A DNA stretch of 64,000 nt from Isoptericola croceus (GCF_029382255.1 NZ_JARLLG010000006.1:124001-188000); one strand, 5' to 3'; shown: positions 18,401-26,879, counted from the stretch's first letter. Notes: generated from the sequence alone by a model not told the origin. Program-made: numbers and translations.

Positions 18401-19353
18401 CCGACCACGGTGAAGGTGCCGGTCTGGGCGTACTGCGCCGGGTCGATCTCCTCCCACACGACGGGGACGTCGCGGTCGTAGCCGTCGGAGTACGAGGCGC
18501 GGACGGCGGCGGGCAGCCGCGGCTCGGCCGCGACGACGGTCCGCACGTCGTACGTGTCCTGGGCCAGCCCGTCGAACGTCGGGACCTCGTCGACGAGGCC
18601 GGCGACCTGCTCCGCGCTCAGCGCGGCACGGAAGACCTGGAAGTCGTCGACCGCGCCGTCGAACAGGGGGTCGGGGTAGAACGACCGGCCGATGTACCCC
18701 GCCGAGGTCGCGGCGTCGGTGAGCAGGTCGGCGGCGCTCACCGAGGTCGGCGTGACGGCGACGGCCACGCCGTCGAGGTACGTCGTCACGCTGCCGGCAG
18801 TGGTGTCGAGCGTGGTCGTCAGGGTGACCCAGTCGCCGGCCTGGATCGCGCCGTAGCCGGTCACCTGCGCCTCGCCACCGGCCCCGCCGCTGGTCACGGC
18901 GGTGCGCAGGTTCCCGCCACCGTTGGACGGGGTGGTGAACAGGTACCGGTCGGTGTTGGTGCCGAGGTCGAAGACCCGCTGCCACGCGCCACCCTGGCCG
19001 TCCCAGCGCACGCGGGTGGAGATCGTCAGGTCGGTCGCGCCGTCGAGCACCTCGCGCGGGAGGGTGACGTAGCCGCCGTCGGAGCCTCCCGCCAGGTCCA
19101 GGGCGAGGTCGTCAGCGCCCGCACCCTCGACGACGTCCGTGGTGCCGGAGATCGTGCCGTCCAGGCCGTTCCCCGAGCTGTCCGGGACGACGTCGTCGGT
19201 GATGTCGTCCATCGTGTAGTGGAGGTCGGGGGCCGGCGGCTCGTCCGCCGCCGCGGGGAGCGCCGATGCTCCCGCACCGGCGGCGAGCGCCAGTGCTGTG
19301 GACAGCGCGACGGCGGTCCGCCGTGGTCTGCGCCGTGAAGGTGTCGTGCTCAT
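15439..19353 (-). CDS. Secreted clan GH-A glycosidase, GH39/GAfase-like, with LamG and CBM modules (copy 2)
   Basis: A 1,304-residue paralogue of copy 1 with the same module order and the same catalytic positions (Glu463 in FNEPEGN, Glu579 in NVNEYAF), and with long identical stretches in both catalytic and CBM regions. Two ATG codons stand side by side (19356 and 19353). The second is preferred because its distance from AAGGAAGGCACTC matches copy 1; the frame continues far upstream only as non-protein-like sequence. A LacI-type palindrome lies at 19464-19479, about 110 bp upstream of the start, so this gene probably begins a repressor-controlled transcript including copy 1. The Ig-like, CBM and Cys-Ser tail modules are retained, so both copies look functional. 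Confidence 0.72.
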   Translation of the reverse strand: MSTTPSRRRPRRTAVALSTALALAAGAGASALPAAADEPPAPDLHYTMDDITDDVVPDSSGNGLDGTISGTTDVVEGAGADDLALDLAGGSDGGYVTLPREVLDGATDLTISTRVRWDGQGGAWQRVFDLGTNTDRYLFTTPSNGGGNLRTAVTSGGAGGEAQVTGYGAIQAGDWVTLTTTLDTTAGSVTTYLDGVAVAVTPTSVSAADLLTDAATSAGYIGRSFYPDPLFDGAVDDFQVFRAALSAEQVAGLVDEVPTFDGLAQDTYDVRTVVAAEPRLPAAVRASYSDGYDRDVPVVWEEIDPAQYAQTGTFTVVGDAAGAPVTANVTVHRGGLQVDLGTDTGEFQGGASGLLYGLYGDGMPTDNLVEGMNVRSVATKAQDGAQHPGSDALEVAQQLTRTTGGDVYLRVTDWYRGFPYQWPGDTPAEKLADFADVLDDQLAMIADLDPEVRDNIVIEPFNEPEGNMFGTGPWSLNGTSWRTDPTDYFAAWDVTYRTIKDAYPDMRIAGPGTSILYNEVRGFMEHTVAEDTVPDIITWHELSHPESIRTSVQRFRGWEADAFAGTEHEGTELPINVNEYAFNYHTSVPGQMIQWMSAIEDSKVEAMIAFWNINGNLSDSAVQSNRGNGQWWLYNAYAQMTGHTVEVTPPFPGQNYTLQGVATLDEEAAVARAIIGGADGAAPIDLVNVPEVFGDQARVTVREIGWTGQLGDSAPPALLSESVVEVADGALAVDFDGEDLPLLQDSSAYEIVVTPAGTGEATAAVPTVWDGSYEAEDATYTGSGYTRNGPEGSPSDVSKFYTSGGFNVGGLRTGSNGVLDFEVTVPEDGTYDLSVFANSMNTFERVAEQGPTNVFLRVDGAAEQELFLPLGYKWVVWDHTDTTVELTAGTHTISLAAQSLDGTGATQGDALIDRITLSLPNPDAATTVYEAEHATSDGRNVYAASALPDGVTAADVSGAGGVELAEGETATFWVYGAEDAEATLGADLLGAGSGTVSVNGHDVLDLAESDEVAVHLAGGVNKVVVTAGAGGAVLDRLTVGAGTGALATTEYQAEDATLAGSAAVVDLSLAEGGQAVSGIGGAPGNDNTLTFEVDAAEAGPHAVVFRFSNPEQVDGTHYNPNPVARHADISVGDGEPQREMFVPTFHENNFWERTVVLDLAAGANSVTVRSEEATNWDGETYASETWPADYNLEADAAPIVDRITVSPLSAGSAGEAASPVEVAVEPRCLGGRVRLAVRATNVSDAAVPVEISTTYGSKAKEAVVPSESLYQAFNTRSAEIEAGEVTVTAGGVVTAHEHEGSTCS

Positions 19354-19463
19354 CATCGAGTGCCTTCCTTCTGGTCGTGCGCCCTCGGCGTGCAGCGCAC
19401 GCTCGGACGTCGTCGTTCGAGCCCGCCCGGCAGGCGGTGGCCGTGCGTCTGCCCTCCCTTCGT

Positions 19464-19479
19464 GTCGAACCGGTTCGAC
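19464..19479. promoter_or_regulatory. LacI-type operator upstream of the twin glycosidases
   Basis: GTCGAACCGGTTCGAC is a perfect 16-bp palindrome with the central CG typical of LacI-family operators. It lies between the GH31 stop (19514) and the twin-glycosidase start (19353). The same core recurs at 26882, 27983 and, with one change, 28071 around the lacI-type gene. Confidence 0.8.
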
Positions 19480-19513
19480 GCCGCCGCGACGGCCGGCCTC
19501 GAACCCCTGAGGT

Positions 19514-21628
19514 CTACTCGGTCGTGCCGTCGAGCCGTGCCGTACGGTGCCCGGCAGCACCTGCCGTCCGTCCGACGAGGTGCGTGAGCGCACCGTCACG
19601 CAGGAAGACGGGCACCACGTCGAGCGGAGCGTCCGCGCGCACGACCGTACCGCCGTCGTGCACCCTGCCGGTCGCGGCGTCGGTCCAACGGGCACCCGCA
19701 GGCAGGTAGACCTCCCGCTCGCGCGCGCCGGCGCTCAGGACCGGGGCGACCAGGACGTCGGGGCCCAGCAGGAACTGGTCGTCCACGTCCCACGCCCGGG
19801 GATCGTCCGGGAACTCGTGGAAGAGGCCACGCATCGCCGGCTGGCCGTCGGTGTGCGCGGCGCGCATCACGTCGCGGACATAGGAGCGCAACGCCTCACG
19901 CAGATGGACGTACCGCTCGAGGATCGTGTACACCTCCTCGCCGAAGCTCCACAGCTCGTTCGGCCCGCCCGAGCGCAGCCTCCGTGAGCCGTCCGCCGCG
20001 GTGATCTCCTCGTACGGCAGCCGGTCCCCGTGCAGACGCATGACGGGGCTGAACGCCCCGAGCTGGAACCACCGCACCAACAGCTCGTGGAACTCCGGGT
20101 CGGCTCCGTCCCCGTGGTGGAAGCCCCCGATGTCCGTGGTGAACCACGGGATGCCCGCGACACCCATGTGGATGCCCGCCGTGATCTGCCGGGCCATGTC
20201 CTGCCACGTCGAGGCGATGTCACCCGACCACACCAGCGCGCCGTACCGCTGGCTGCCGGCCCACGCGCACCGGACGAGGTTCACCACCTCGTCCTCGCCG
20301 TCGGCCCGCTGACCGTCCGCGAAGGCCCGGGAGAAGGCCTGCGGGTAGAGGTTGCCGACCCGCTGGTACGGGCCCAGGTGCGTGCGGTACGCGTCGTAGT
20401 CGTAGACGCCGAACTCCGGCTCGGCCTCGTCCAGCCAGAAGGTGCGGATGCCGTGCTCGCCGTAGTTCCGGCGGCAGGTCTCCCACAGCCAGCGACGCGC
20501 CTCAGGATTGGTCACGTCGAGGAACACGCTCGGCCCCTCGAAGGACATCTGGACGTCCAGGCCACGATCGGCGCGCACCAGCAGGTTGTGCTGGCGCAGG
20601 TGCTCGAAGTTCTCCGAGGACAGCGCCACCTGCGGCCAGACCGACACCATGAGCTCGACGCCGAGGTCACGCAGCTCGGCCACCATGGCCGCCGGGTCCG
20701 GCCAGAACTCGTCCTCGAAGCGGTAGTCGCCCATGTGCGGCCAGTGGAAGAAGTCCGCGACGATCACGTCCAGCGGCAGGCCACGACGACGGTGCTCGCG
20801 CGCGACCTCGAGCAGCTGCTCCTGGTTCCAGTAGCGCAGCTTGCACTGCCAGAACCCCAGACCGCGCTCCGGCATCATCGGGGCGTGGCCGGTGGCGTCG
20901 GCGTAGGCGCGCGAGATCTGGGCCGGGGTGGAGCCGGCCGTGACCCAGTAGTCCAGCTGGTGCGTCGACTCGGCGTGCCACTCGGTGCGGTTGCGGGCGA
21001 ACGTCGCCCGGCCGATCGCCGGGTCGTGCCACAGGAACCCGTACCCCGCGCTGGAGACCACGAACGGCACCGACGCCTGGGAGTTGCGGTGCGCCAGCTC
21101 GAACGTCGAGCCCTTGAGGTCCAGCACGTGCTGCTGGTACTGGCCCATCCCGGCCAGCCGCTCCTCCGGGTCGGACTCGAACGACGCCGTCAGCGTGTGC
21201 CCGTCGCCCCCCTGGTGCGGGCGCAGGTGCCGGGCCCGGAGGTTCAGCGACCCGCCCCGGTCGTGCTCGCGCAGCAGCAGGCGGCCGTTGGCGTCGTAGA
21301 ACGCCAGCTCGCAGTGGAACACCTCGTAGCCCACGGAGTGGTGGAACCCCGACGACGCCGCCAGCTCGACACGGATCGCGCCGTTGCGCAGGGTGGCGCC
21401 GTCCGGTCGCAGCTCCACCCGGGCGTCGGCGTGGGCCCCGGGGTCCGGGGGCAGCAGGGCCCAGTCGGTGTCCTCGACCTCCCCCATGACGGTGGCACGC
21501 ACGCGGACGCTGTCACGCCCCCAGGGCTCGACGACGAGCACCTCGCCGCCGCCACGCCACACCAGGCGAGTGCCGTCGGCGTGCACCGGGCTGTCGGGCG
21601 GGGTGGTCGTGCCGGTCGATGCGGTCAC
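19514..21628 (-). CDS. GH31-family alpha-glycosidase, intracellular
   Basis: A 704-residue glycosidase without a signal peptide, so it probably acts on imported oligosaccharides. An N-terminal beta-sandwich (~1-235) precedes the GH31 barrel. Asp400 in FWLDEAEPEF is the expected nucleophile and Asp470 in WSGDIAS the expected acid/base; the YWNQEQLLEVAREHR and WFTTDIGGFHHG segments are typical. A C-terminal beta-domain with PAGARWTDAATGR follows. GH31 covers alpha-xylosidase, alpha-glucosidase, alpha-galactosidase and related activities, and the sequence alone does not say which. It starts at GTG 21628, overlapping the GH127 stop in GTGA, so the two are translationally coupled. Confidence 0.88.
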   Translation of the reverse strand: MTASTGTTTPPDSPVHADGTRLVWRGGGEVLVVEPWGRDSVRVRATVMGEVEDTDWALLPPDPGAHADARVELRPDGATLRNGAIRVELAASSGFHHSVGYEVFHCELAFYDANGRLLLREHDRGGSLNLRARHLRPHQGGDGHTLTASFESDPEERLAGMGQYQQHVLDLKGSTFELAHRNSQASVPFVVSSAGYGFLWHDPAIGRATFARNRTEWHAESTHQLDYWVTAGSTPAQISRAYADATGHAPMMPERGLGFWQCKLRYWNQEQLLEVAREHRRRGLPLDVIVADFFHWPHMGDYRFEDEFWPDPAAMVAELRDLGVELMVSVWPQVALSSENFEHLRQHNLLVRADRGLDVQMSFEGPSVFLDVTNPEARRWLWETCRRNYGEHGIRTFWLDEAEPEFGVYDYDAYRTHLGPYQRVGNLYPQAFSRAFADGQRADGEDEVVNLVRCAWAGSQRYGALVWSGDIASTWQDMARQITAGIHMGVAGIPWFTTDIGGFHHGDGADPEFHELLVRWFQLGAFSPVMRLHGDRLPYEEITAADGSRRLRSGGPNELWSFGEEVYTILERYVHLREALRSYVRDVMRAAHTDGQPAMRGLFHEFPDDPRAWDVDDQFLLGPDVLVAPVLSAGAREREVYLPAGARWTDAATGRVHDGGTVVRADAPLDVVPVFLRDGALTHLVGRTAGAAGHRTARLDGTTE

Positions 21629-23688
21629 CGGGTCTCCTTCGACGGGTGTTCTGGGTGTGAGGTCACGTCAGGTGCTGGTCGGTCGGGCGAGGCGGTCGGC
21701 ACGAACACGCGCATGGTCGACGGTCCGCGCTCGGCCCACCGGTGGTACGGCACGAGGGGGACCTCGAGCAGCTCGGCAGCGCCGTCGGACGGGCCGGGCA
21801 CCGGTTGCCCGGCAGCGAACGGCGGCCTGCCCGAGCCGCCGTCGGGCAGCGGCAGCGTGCGCGCCGCGACGATCGCGCCGTCCCCGTGCGGCCGCACCTC
21901 CGCCGCCGTGTCGATCCGGACCTCCTCCAGCGCGACGCCGGCGGGAAGGTCCACGGACTCCAGGCACAGCACGAGGGGCCCGCGCTCCACGGCGGCCGTG
22001 CCGCGCGCGGCATCCACGCGCGGGTCCGGCCAGGTCAGACGCGGCCCGACGGGGAGCTCGAGGACGACGACGTCACCCGCCGCGAGCGCGCCCGGCACGT
22101 CGACCCAGCCGGGGTCCACGGGCCGTCGCGCGCCGGTGCCCTCCCCCGACGGCCCGCCCGACGGCGCAGCGAGTGTCGCGCCGTCGGCCCAGTGCGGCAC
22201 CCGCAGGCGCAGCGTGACGGGCTGCGACGGCGCCTCGACCACCACGACCCGCACGGTCCCCGACGCGGGGTAGGTCGTGTCGACGCGCAGCGCGAGCTCG
22301 CCGTCACCCACGGCGAGGCGCAGGTCACCGCTCGCGTACTGGGCGAGCGTGACGACCGGCGCGGAGCCGGCTGGCCCGCCAGGTTCCGCAAGGCCCTCGA
22401 CGAACGCCGCGTAGGTGTGCCACGAGGCGAGCGTCCGCGCCACGTTGGTGGGGCAGCAGGAGACGTCGAACCAGGGTGCCCGGGCACCGCCCTCGGCCCG
22501 CGGGTTCACGGCGTCGGGCTGCATCGGCGCGCCCTGCTCGCGCTGCTGCAACGGGTTGGCGTAGAAGAAGGCCCGGCCGTCCGCCCGCGGCGAGGTGGCG
22601 ACCACGTTGAAGAAGGTGCGCTCGATCAGGTCGGCGTAGCGGACGTCGTCGGAGGCGAGCAGCAGGCGCCACGACACCATGACCGAGGCGATGCCGGCGC
22701 ACGTCTCGCAGTAGGCGCGGTCCGGGGGCAGCTCCCAGTCGTCCCCGAACCCCTCGTCCTGGTGACGCGACCCCATCCCCCCGGTGAGGTAGGTGCGGCG
22801 CTCCACCGAGCGCGTCCACTGCCGCTCCACGGCGGCGCGCAGCTCGTCGTCGCCGGTGTCGACCGCGACGTCGACCGCCCCGGCCGCCAGGTACAGCGCC
22901 CGCACGGCGTGCCCGCGCCACACGTCCGCCTCACGGACCGGGACGTCGTCCTGGAAGTACGCCGGGCTGAGCAGGGCGATCGGGGCGAGGGTTCCCCGCC
23001 CGCGCCGCTCGACGAACAACCGGGCCTGCTCGGTGTAGCGGGGCTCGTCCAGCGCACGCCCCAGCTCCGCCAGGCCGAGCTCGATCTCGGGGTGACCGCA
23101 GAGGCCGTCGCGGCCGTCCGGCCCGAACTCGCGGCACACCTGGTCCGCGGCGCGGCGCGCCACCTCGACCAGGTCGTCCTCGCCGTGGGTGCGCACCCGG
23201 GCGACGGCGGCCTGCAGCAGGTGCCCGGTGCAGTACAGCTCGTGCCCGGTCGACAGGTCGGAGTAGCGGGCCGGCTGGCCGGCGTGGCCGTAGCAGGTGT
23301 TCAGATAACCGTCGTCGTCCTGTGCGGCCGAGACCCGCCCGACGAGCTTGGTCCACAGGGCGCCGACCACGGGATCACCGGTACGCCCGAGCTCCCAGGC
23401 CATCGCCTCGAGCAGCTTGTAGACCTCGGAGTCCGAGAACTGCCAGCCGGGCCGCGGGGTGTCGTCGGTGCCGACCGTGCTGTCGGCGACCCGGTCGAAG
23501 TTGGCGAGCCAGCCGAGGCGTTCCATCCAGTCGGCGCAGTGCTGCAGGGTGGCGCGGGCGTTGGTCTCCTGGAGCCGCCCCCAGAACCCGCCGTCGAGCA
23601 GCAGCTCGCCGATGCCGACGCCGCGGCGGTTCCCGCCGGGGGCGACGGGCCGGGCCCGGACGCCGCTGCTGGTGAGGGTGTCAGTCAC
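21625..23688 (-). CDS. GH127-family beta-L-arabinofuranosidase-like enzyme
   Basis: A 687-residue cytoplasmic (alpha/alpha)6-barrel enzyme. The GH127 zinc-thiolate centre is visible: Glu328 and Cys330 in YCETCAG and Cys411-Cys412 in DVSCCPTN, equivalent to the Glu/Cys/Cys-Cys set of Bifidobacterium HypBA1, in which the first Cys of the pair is the nucleophile. The family releases beta-L-arabinofuranose from arabino-oligosaccharides. It starts at GTG 23688, 15 bp after the permease stop; further upstream the frame overlaps the permease and is not protein-like. It ends in a GTGA overlap with the GH31 gene. Together these suggest intracellular trimming of oligosaccharides brought in by the adjacent importer. 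Confidence 0.9.
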   Translation of the reverse strand: MTDTLTSSGVRARPVAPGGNRRGVGIGELLLDGGFWGRLQETNARATLQHCADWMERLGWLANFDRVADSTVGTDDTPRPGWQFSDSEVYKLLEAMAWELGRTGDPVVGALWTKLVGRVSAAQDDDGYLNTCYGHAGQPARYSDLSTGHELYCTGHLLQAAVARVRTHGEDDLVEVARRAADQVCREFGPDGRDGLCGHPEIELGLAELGRALDEPRYTEQARLFVERRGRGTLAPIALLSPAYFQDDVPVREADVWRGHAVRALYLAAGAVDVAVDTGDDELRAAVERQWTRSVERRTYLTGGMGSRHQDEGFGDDWELPPDRAYCETCAGIASVMVSWRLLLASDDVRYADLIERTFFNVVATSPRADGRAFFYANPLQQREQGAPMQPDAVNPRAEGGARAPWFDVSCCPTNVARTLASWHTYAAFVEGLAEPGGPAGSAPVVTLAQYASGDLRLAVGDGELALRVDTTYPASGTVRVVVVEAPSQPVTLRLRVPHWADGATLAAPSGGPSGEGTGARRPVDPGWVDVPGALAAGDVVVLELPVGPRLTWPDPRVDAARGTAAVERGPLVLCLESVDLPAGVALEEVRIDTAAEVRPHGDGAIVAARTLPLPDGGSGRPPFAAGQPVPGPSDGAAELLEVPLVPYHRWAERGPSTMRVFVPTASPDRPAPDVTSHPEHPSKETR

Positions 23689-23702
23689 AGAAGGTGTCCT
23701 TG

Positions 23703-24521
23703 TCAGTCCTTGACGGCGCCGGCGGTGACGCCGGCGGCCACGTAGCGCTGAGCGACCACCAGCAGCACCGTCGCCGGGACCGACGCGACGACGGCGGTGG
23801 CCATGATCGCGTTCCACTGCGTCGTGTTGTTGCCGATGTAGTTGTAGATGCTCAGCGTGATCGGGATGAGGTTGCCGTTGCGGTTGAGGGTCGAGGCGAA
23901 GATGAAGTCCGACCACGCCCACAGGAAGGCGAACAGCGAGACCGTGAGGATCGAGTTGCGGCTCACCGGCAGCACGATCGAGACGAACGTGCGCCACGGC
24001 CCGGCACCGTCCACCCGCGCCGCCTGCAGCAGCTCGCGCGGGATGCCGGCCATGAACGCCGTGAAGAGCAGCACGCCGAACGGCACGGCGATCGTGGAGT
24101 CCGCGATGATGAGGCCGCCCACCGAGTTGAGCAGCCCGAGGCTGTTGTAGACGGCGTAGAAGCCCATCGCCATGACCACGGCCGGGATCATCTGCGCGAC
24201 CAGCAGCAGGAAGTTCAGCGTGCGCCCGCCGCGCAGGTGCAGCAGGGCGAGCGCATAGCCGGCCGGCGCGGCGATGACGACGGTCAGCACCACGCACCCC
24301 AGCCCGATCAGCAGGCTGGTCCCGAGGGCGGGCAGCTGCTGGGCGAAGACCGCCTCGTACCCGTCGAAGGTGGGGTTCCAGGGGAACCAGTGCGGCGGGG
24401 AGGAGCGCAGGTCGCGGGTCTCGGTGAACGAGACGTTCACCATCCAGTAGACGGGGAACAGCATGAGCAGGGTGAAGAAGATGCCCAGGGCCGTCTTCCA
24501 CCAGGAGCGCTGGGTGGTCAT
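23703..24521 (-). CDS. Carbohydrate ABC transporter permease, MalG type
   Basis: A 272-residue inner-membrane permease with six predicted helices, the first at 10-30 (ALGIFFTLLMLFPVYWM). The EAA-type cytoplasmic loop is visible near AARVDGAGPWRTFVSIVLP, where the ATPase docks. It is the MalG-like half of a CUT1 sugar importer and overlaps the upstream MalF-like gene by 4 bp in ATGA. It imports oligosaccharide captured by the lipoprotein at 25524-26792. No ATPase gene is present in the locus. Confidence 0.92.
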   Translation of the reverse strand: MTTQRSWWKTALGIFFTLLMLFPVYWMVNVSFTETRDLRSSPPHWFPWNPTFDGYEAVFAQQLPALGTSLLIGLGCVVLTVVIAAPAGYALALLHLRGGRTLNFLLLVAQMIPAVVMAMGFYAVYNSLGLLNSVGGLIIADSTIAVPFGVLLFTAFMAGIPRELLQAARVDGAGPWRTFVSIVLPVSRNSILTVSLFAFLWAWSDFIFASTLNRNGNLIPITLSIYNYIGNNTTQWNAIMATAVVASVPATVLLVVAQRYVAAGVTAGAVKD

Positions 24522-25498
24522 GAGGCCTCCTGTCGGCGCTGGAGCTGCAGGTGCAGGAACCCGAAGACGAGCGCGATGACGATGAGCAGGTTGCCGACCG
24601 CGGCCGCGGGCGAGAAGGACGGCATGCCGGTGCCGAACGCCTCCCGGTAGGACCAGATGGCGAGCGTCGTCGACGCGTCGCCCGGCCCGCCGGTGGTCAT
24701 CACCCAGATGACGTCCACGACCTTGAGCGTGTAGATCAGGCCGAGCAGGATCGTGATCGCCGAGACGGGCCGCAGCAGCGGGAACGTGATGCTCCAGAAC
24801 TGCCGCCAGGGGCCCGCGCCGTCGAGCGACGACGCCTCGTAGACCTCACCGGGGATGTTCTGCAGGCCCGAGTAGAGGATGACGAGGTTGAACGGGATGC
24901 CCAGCCAGATGTTGGCGATGGTCACCGACAGCAGGGCGGTGTCCGGCGAGGTGAGCCAGTTGATCTGCTCGCCCCCGAACGCCTGGATCACCGAGTTCAC
25001 GATGCCGTTGTCGCTGTTCAGCATCCAGGCCCAGGTGGAGGCCGAGACGATGAGCGGCAGGAGCCACGGCACGAGGAACAGGGCGCGCAGGAAGCTGGAC
25101 AGGCGGAAGCTCGACCGGAAGAACACCGCCAGCGCCAGCCCGATCGAGAACTGGAACACGATCGAGCCGATCGTGAACAGCCCCGTGTTGAGCAGCGCCG
25201 TCGGGAACGTCGAGGAGCCGAAGATCTCGAGGTAGTTCTCGAACCCGACGAACTCGGCGTCGCCCTGGACGAACGCGCGGATCGTGTAGTCGTGCAGGGA
25301 CAGGTCGATGTTGCGCCACAACGGGTACGCGTAGAAGACCGCGAGGTAGACGAGGAGCGGCGCGGCGAAGCCGACGGCGGCCCACTGGCTCGGGTTCAGC
25401 GTCCGTCGTCGCCGCCGGCCGGGCGGCACGGCGGGCCGGGTGCCCGCCGTGCCGCGCGGCTCGTGACGCGACCCGACGACTGTCGGGGTGCTGCTCAT
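24518..25498 (-). CDS. Carbohydrate ABC transporter permease, MalF type
   Basis: A 326-residue inner-membrane permease. A ~35-residue basic N-terminal extension (GRRRRRTLNPSQW) precedes six or more membrane helices. The EAA loop is visible at EASSLDGAGPWRQFWSITFP. It pairs with the MalG-type gene, with a 4-bp overlap, and follows the binding-protein gene by 25 bp, the usual order of a CUT1 importer operon. Confidence 0.92.
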   Translation of the reverse strand: MSSTPTVVGSRHEPRGTAGTRPAVPPGRRRRRTLNPSQWAAVGFAAPLLVYLAVFYAYPLWRNIDLSLHDYTIRAFVQGDAEFVGFENYLEIFGSSTFPTALLNTGLFTIGSIVFQFSIGLALAVFFRSSFRLSSFLRALFLVPWLLPLIVSASTWAWMLNSDNGIVNSVIQAFGGEQINWLTSPDTALLSVTIANIWLGIPFNLVILYSGLQNIPGEVYEASSLDGAGPWRQFWSITFPLLRPVSAITILLGLIYTLKVVDVIWVMTTGGPGDASTTLAIWSYREAFGTGMPSFSPAAAVGNLLIVIALVFGFLHLQLQRRQEAS

Positions 25499-25523
25499 GG
25501 TGTCGTCCTTCGTCGGAGGTGCG

Positions 25524-26792
25524 TCAGCTGGTCGCAGCCTCGGCGTTGGCCTGTGCGGCCTCGAGGGCCTCGGCCGGGGTGGCGGCGCCGGAGAGTGCGT
25601 TCTGCACGGCCGTCCACAGGGCCTCGGAGATCTTCGGGTAGTCGGTGCCGAGGTTGTCGCTGGTGCGACCCTTGGCGTTCTGCACGGCCTCGACCCACGG
25701 CTCGAGGTCGGCGTTCTCGGCCGTCAGCTGCTCCTGGCCCTCCGCCGTCGGCGGGATGTAGTACGCGAAGGTGTTCGCCGTCTCGACGAAGCCCTCCGGC
25801 GTCGTCATGCACTCGACGATCTGGCGCGTCACGTCGTAGCGCGCCGTGTCCGACTGGACGGGCGCGACGATGAACTCGCCACCGGTCGGGGCCGGGGCGA
25901 CGCCGCCGTCCTTGCCCGGGAGCTGGACGATGCCGGTCTCGAACTCGGCCTCGGCCGCGCTGTTGACCTGCCAGGTGCCGTTCTCCGCGAAGGCGAAGTC
26001 GCCGGTGAGGAACTCCTCCCACACGGTGTTCTGGGAGTTGTTGATGACCGAGTTGGGCGCGTAGCCCTCGTCGAGCCAGCCCTTCCACAGCTCGAGGGCC
26101 TCGACGGCCTCCGGCGAGGCGAGGTCGGTCAGGTCGGCGCCGGAGCCCCAGAACCAGGGCAGGAACTGGAACGAGCCCTCCTCGGTGCCGATGCCGGCGA
26201 ACGTGATGCCGCGGTGGCCGGCCTCGTCGACCTGCGCGAGCGCCGAGGTCAGCGAGTCCCAGTCGGTGATCGACGCCGGGTCGACGCCCGCGTCGGAGAG
26301 GATCTCGGCGTTGTAGTACAGCGACAGCGTGTTGGCGCCGATCGGGATGCCGTACGCGTCACCCTCCAGGACGCCTGCGTCGAGGAGGTTCGCGTCGATG
26401 GCCGAGGTGTCCAGGCCGAACTCGTGGACGGTGGTCAGCATGCCGGTGTCGGCCAGGGTGGAGACGGCGGGGTTGTCGAGCAGGATGACGTCGGGCGAGG
26501 TGCCCTCCTGCGCGGCGAGCAGCGCCTGGTTGGTCAGCGCTGTGGTGTCGTAGGCGGTGCGCTCGATGGTCACGCCGGCCTGCTCGCCGCACTGCTGGAC
26601 GCGGCCCTCCCAGTCGGACGATCCCTCGTGCTGGGGGTACGGGTCCCACCAGGTGTAGGTGCCACCTGGTGCGTCGCCGGTCGCCTCGTCGCTGCTGGCA
26701 CCGCCGTCCGACGAGCAGGCGCCGAGGACGCCGACGACGGCGAGGGCGGCTGTCGCCGCGAGAGTGGTGTGCTTGCGCCGATGGTGCTGCAT
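25524..26792 (-). CDS. Extracellular sugar-binding lipoprotein of the ABC importer
   Basis: A 422-residue family-1 solute-binding protein. The signal peptide ends in the lipobox VLGAC, and the mature protein starts with a Ser/Gly/Asp-rich linker (CSSDGGASSDEATGD). The rest shows the bilobal binding-protein pattern, with many aromatic residues that could line a sugar site (TWWDPYPQ, FLPWFWGSG). Its start has AAGGAGG 7-8 nt upstream. A LacI palindrome is centred near 26888, ~95 bp before the start, so the importer-GH127-GH31 operon is probably repressed without substrate. Confidence 0.92.
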   Translation of the reverse strand: MQHHRRKHTTLAATAALAVVGVLGACSSDGGASSDEATGDAPGGTYTWWDPYPQHEGSSDWEGRVQQCGEQAGVTIERTAYDTTALTNQALLAAQEGTSPDVILLDNPAVSTLADTGMLTTVHEFGLDTSAIDANLLDAGVLEGDAYGIPIGANTLSLYYNAEILSDAGVDPASITDWDSLTSALAQVDEAGHRGITFAGIGTEEGSFQFLPWFWGSGADLTDLASPEAVEALELWKGWLDEGYAPNSVINNSQNTVWEEFLTGDFAFAENGTWQVNSAAEAEFETGIVQLPGKDGGVAPAPTGGEFIVAPVQSDTARYDVTRQIVECMTTPEGFVETANTFAYYIPPTAEGQEQLTAENADLEPWVEAVQNAKGRTSDNLGTDYPKISEALWTAVQNALSGAATPAEALEAAQANAEAATS

Positions 26793-26879
26793 GGCTGTTC
26801 CTCCTTGAACGGCGGCCGGTCCGACGTCGTCGGCGGCCGGTGTGGTGCTTCTTCTGCTGTGCCGCGACCGGTCCGGATT

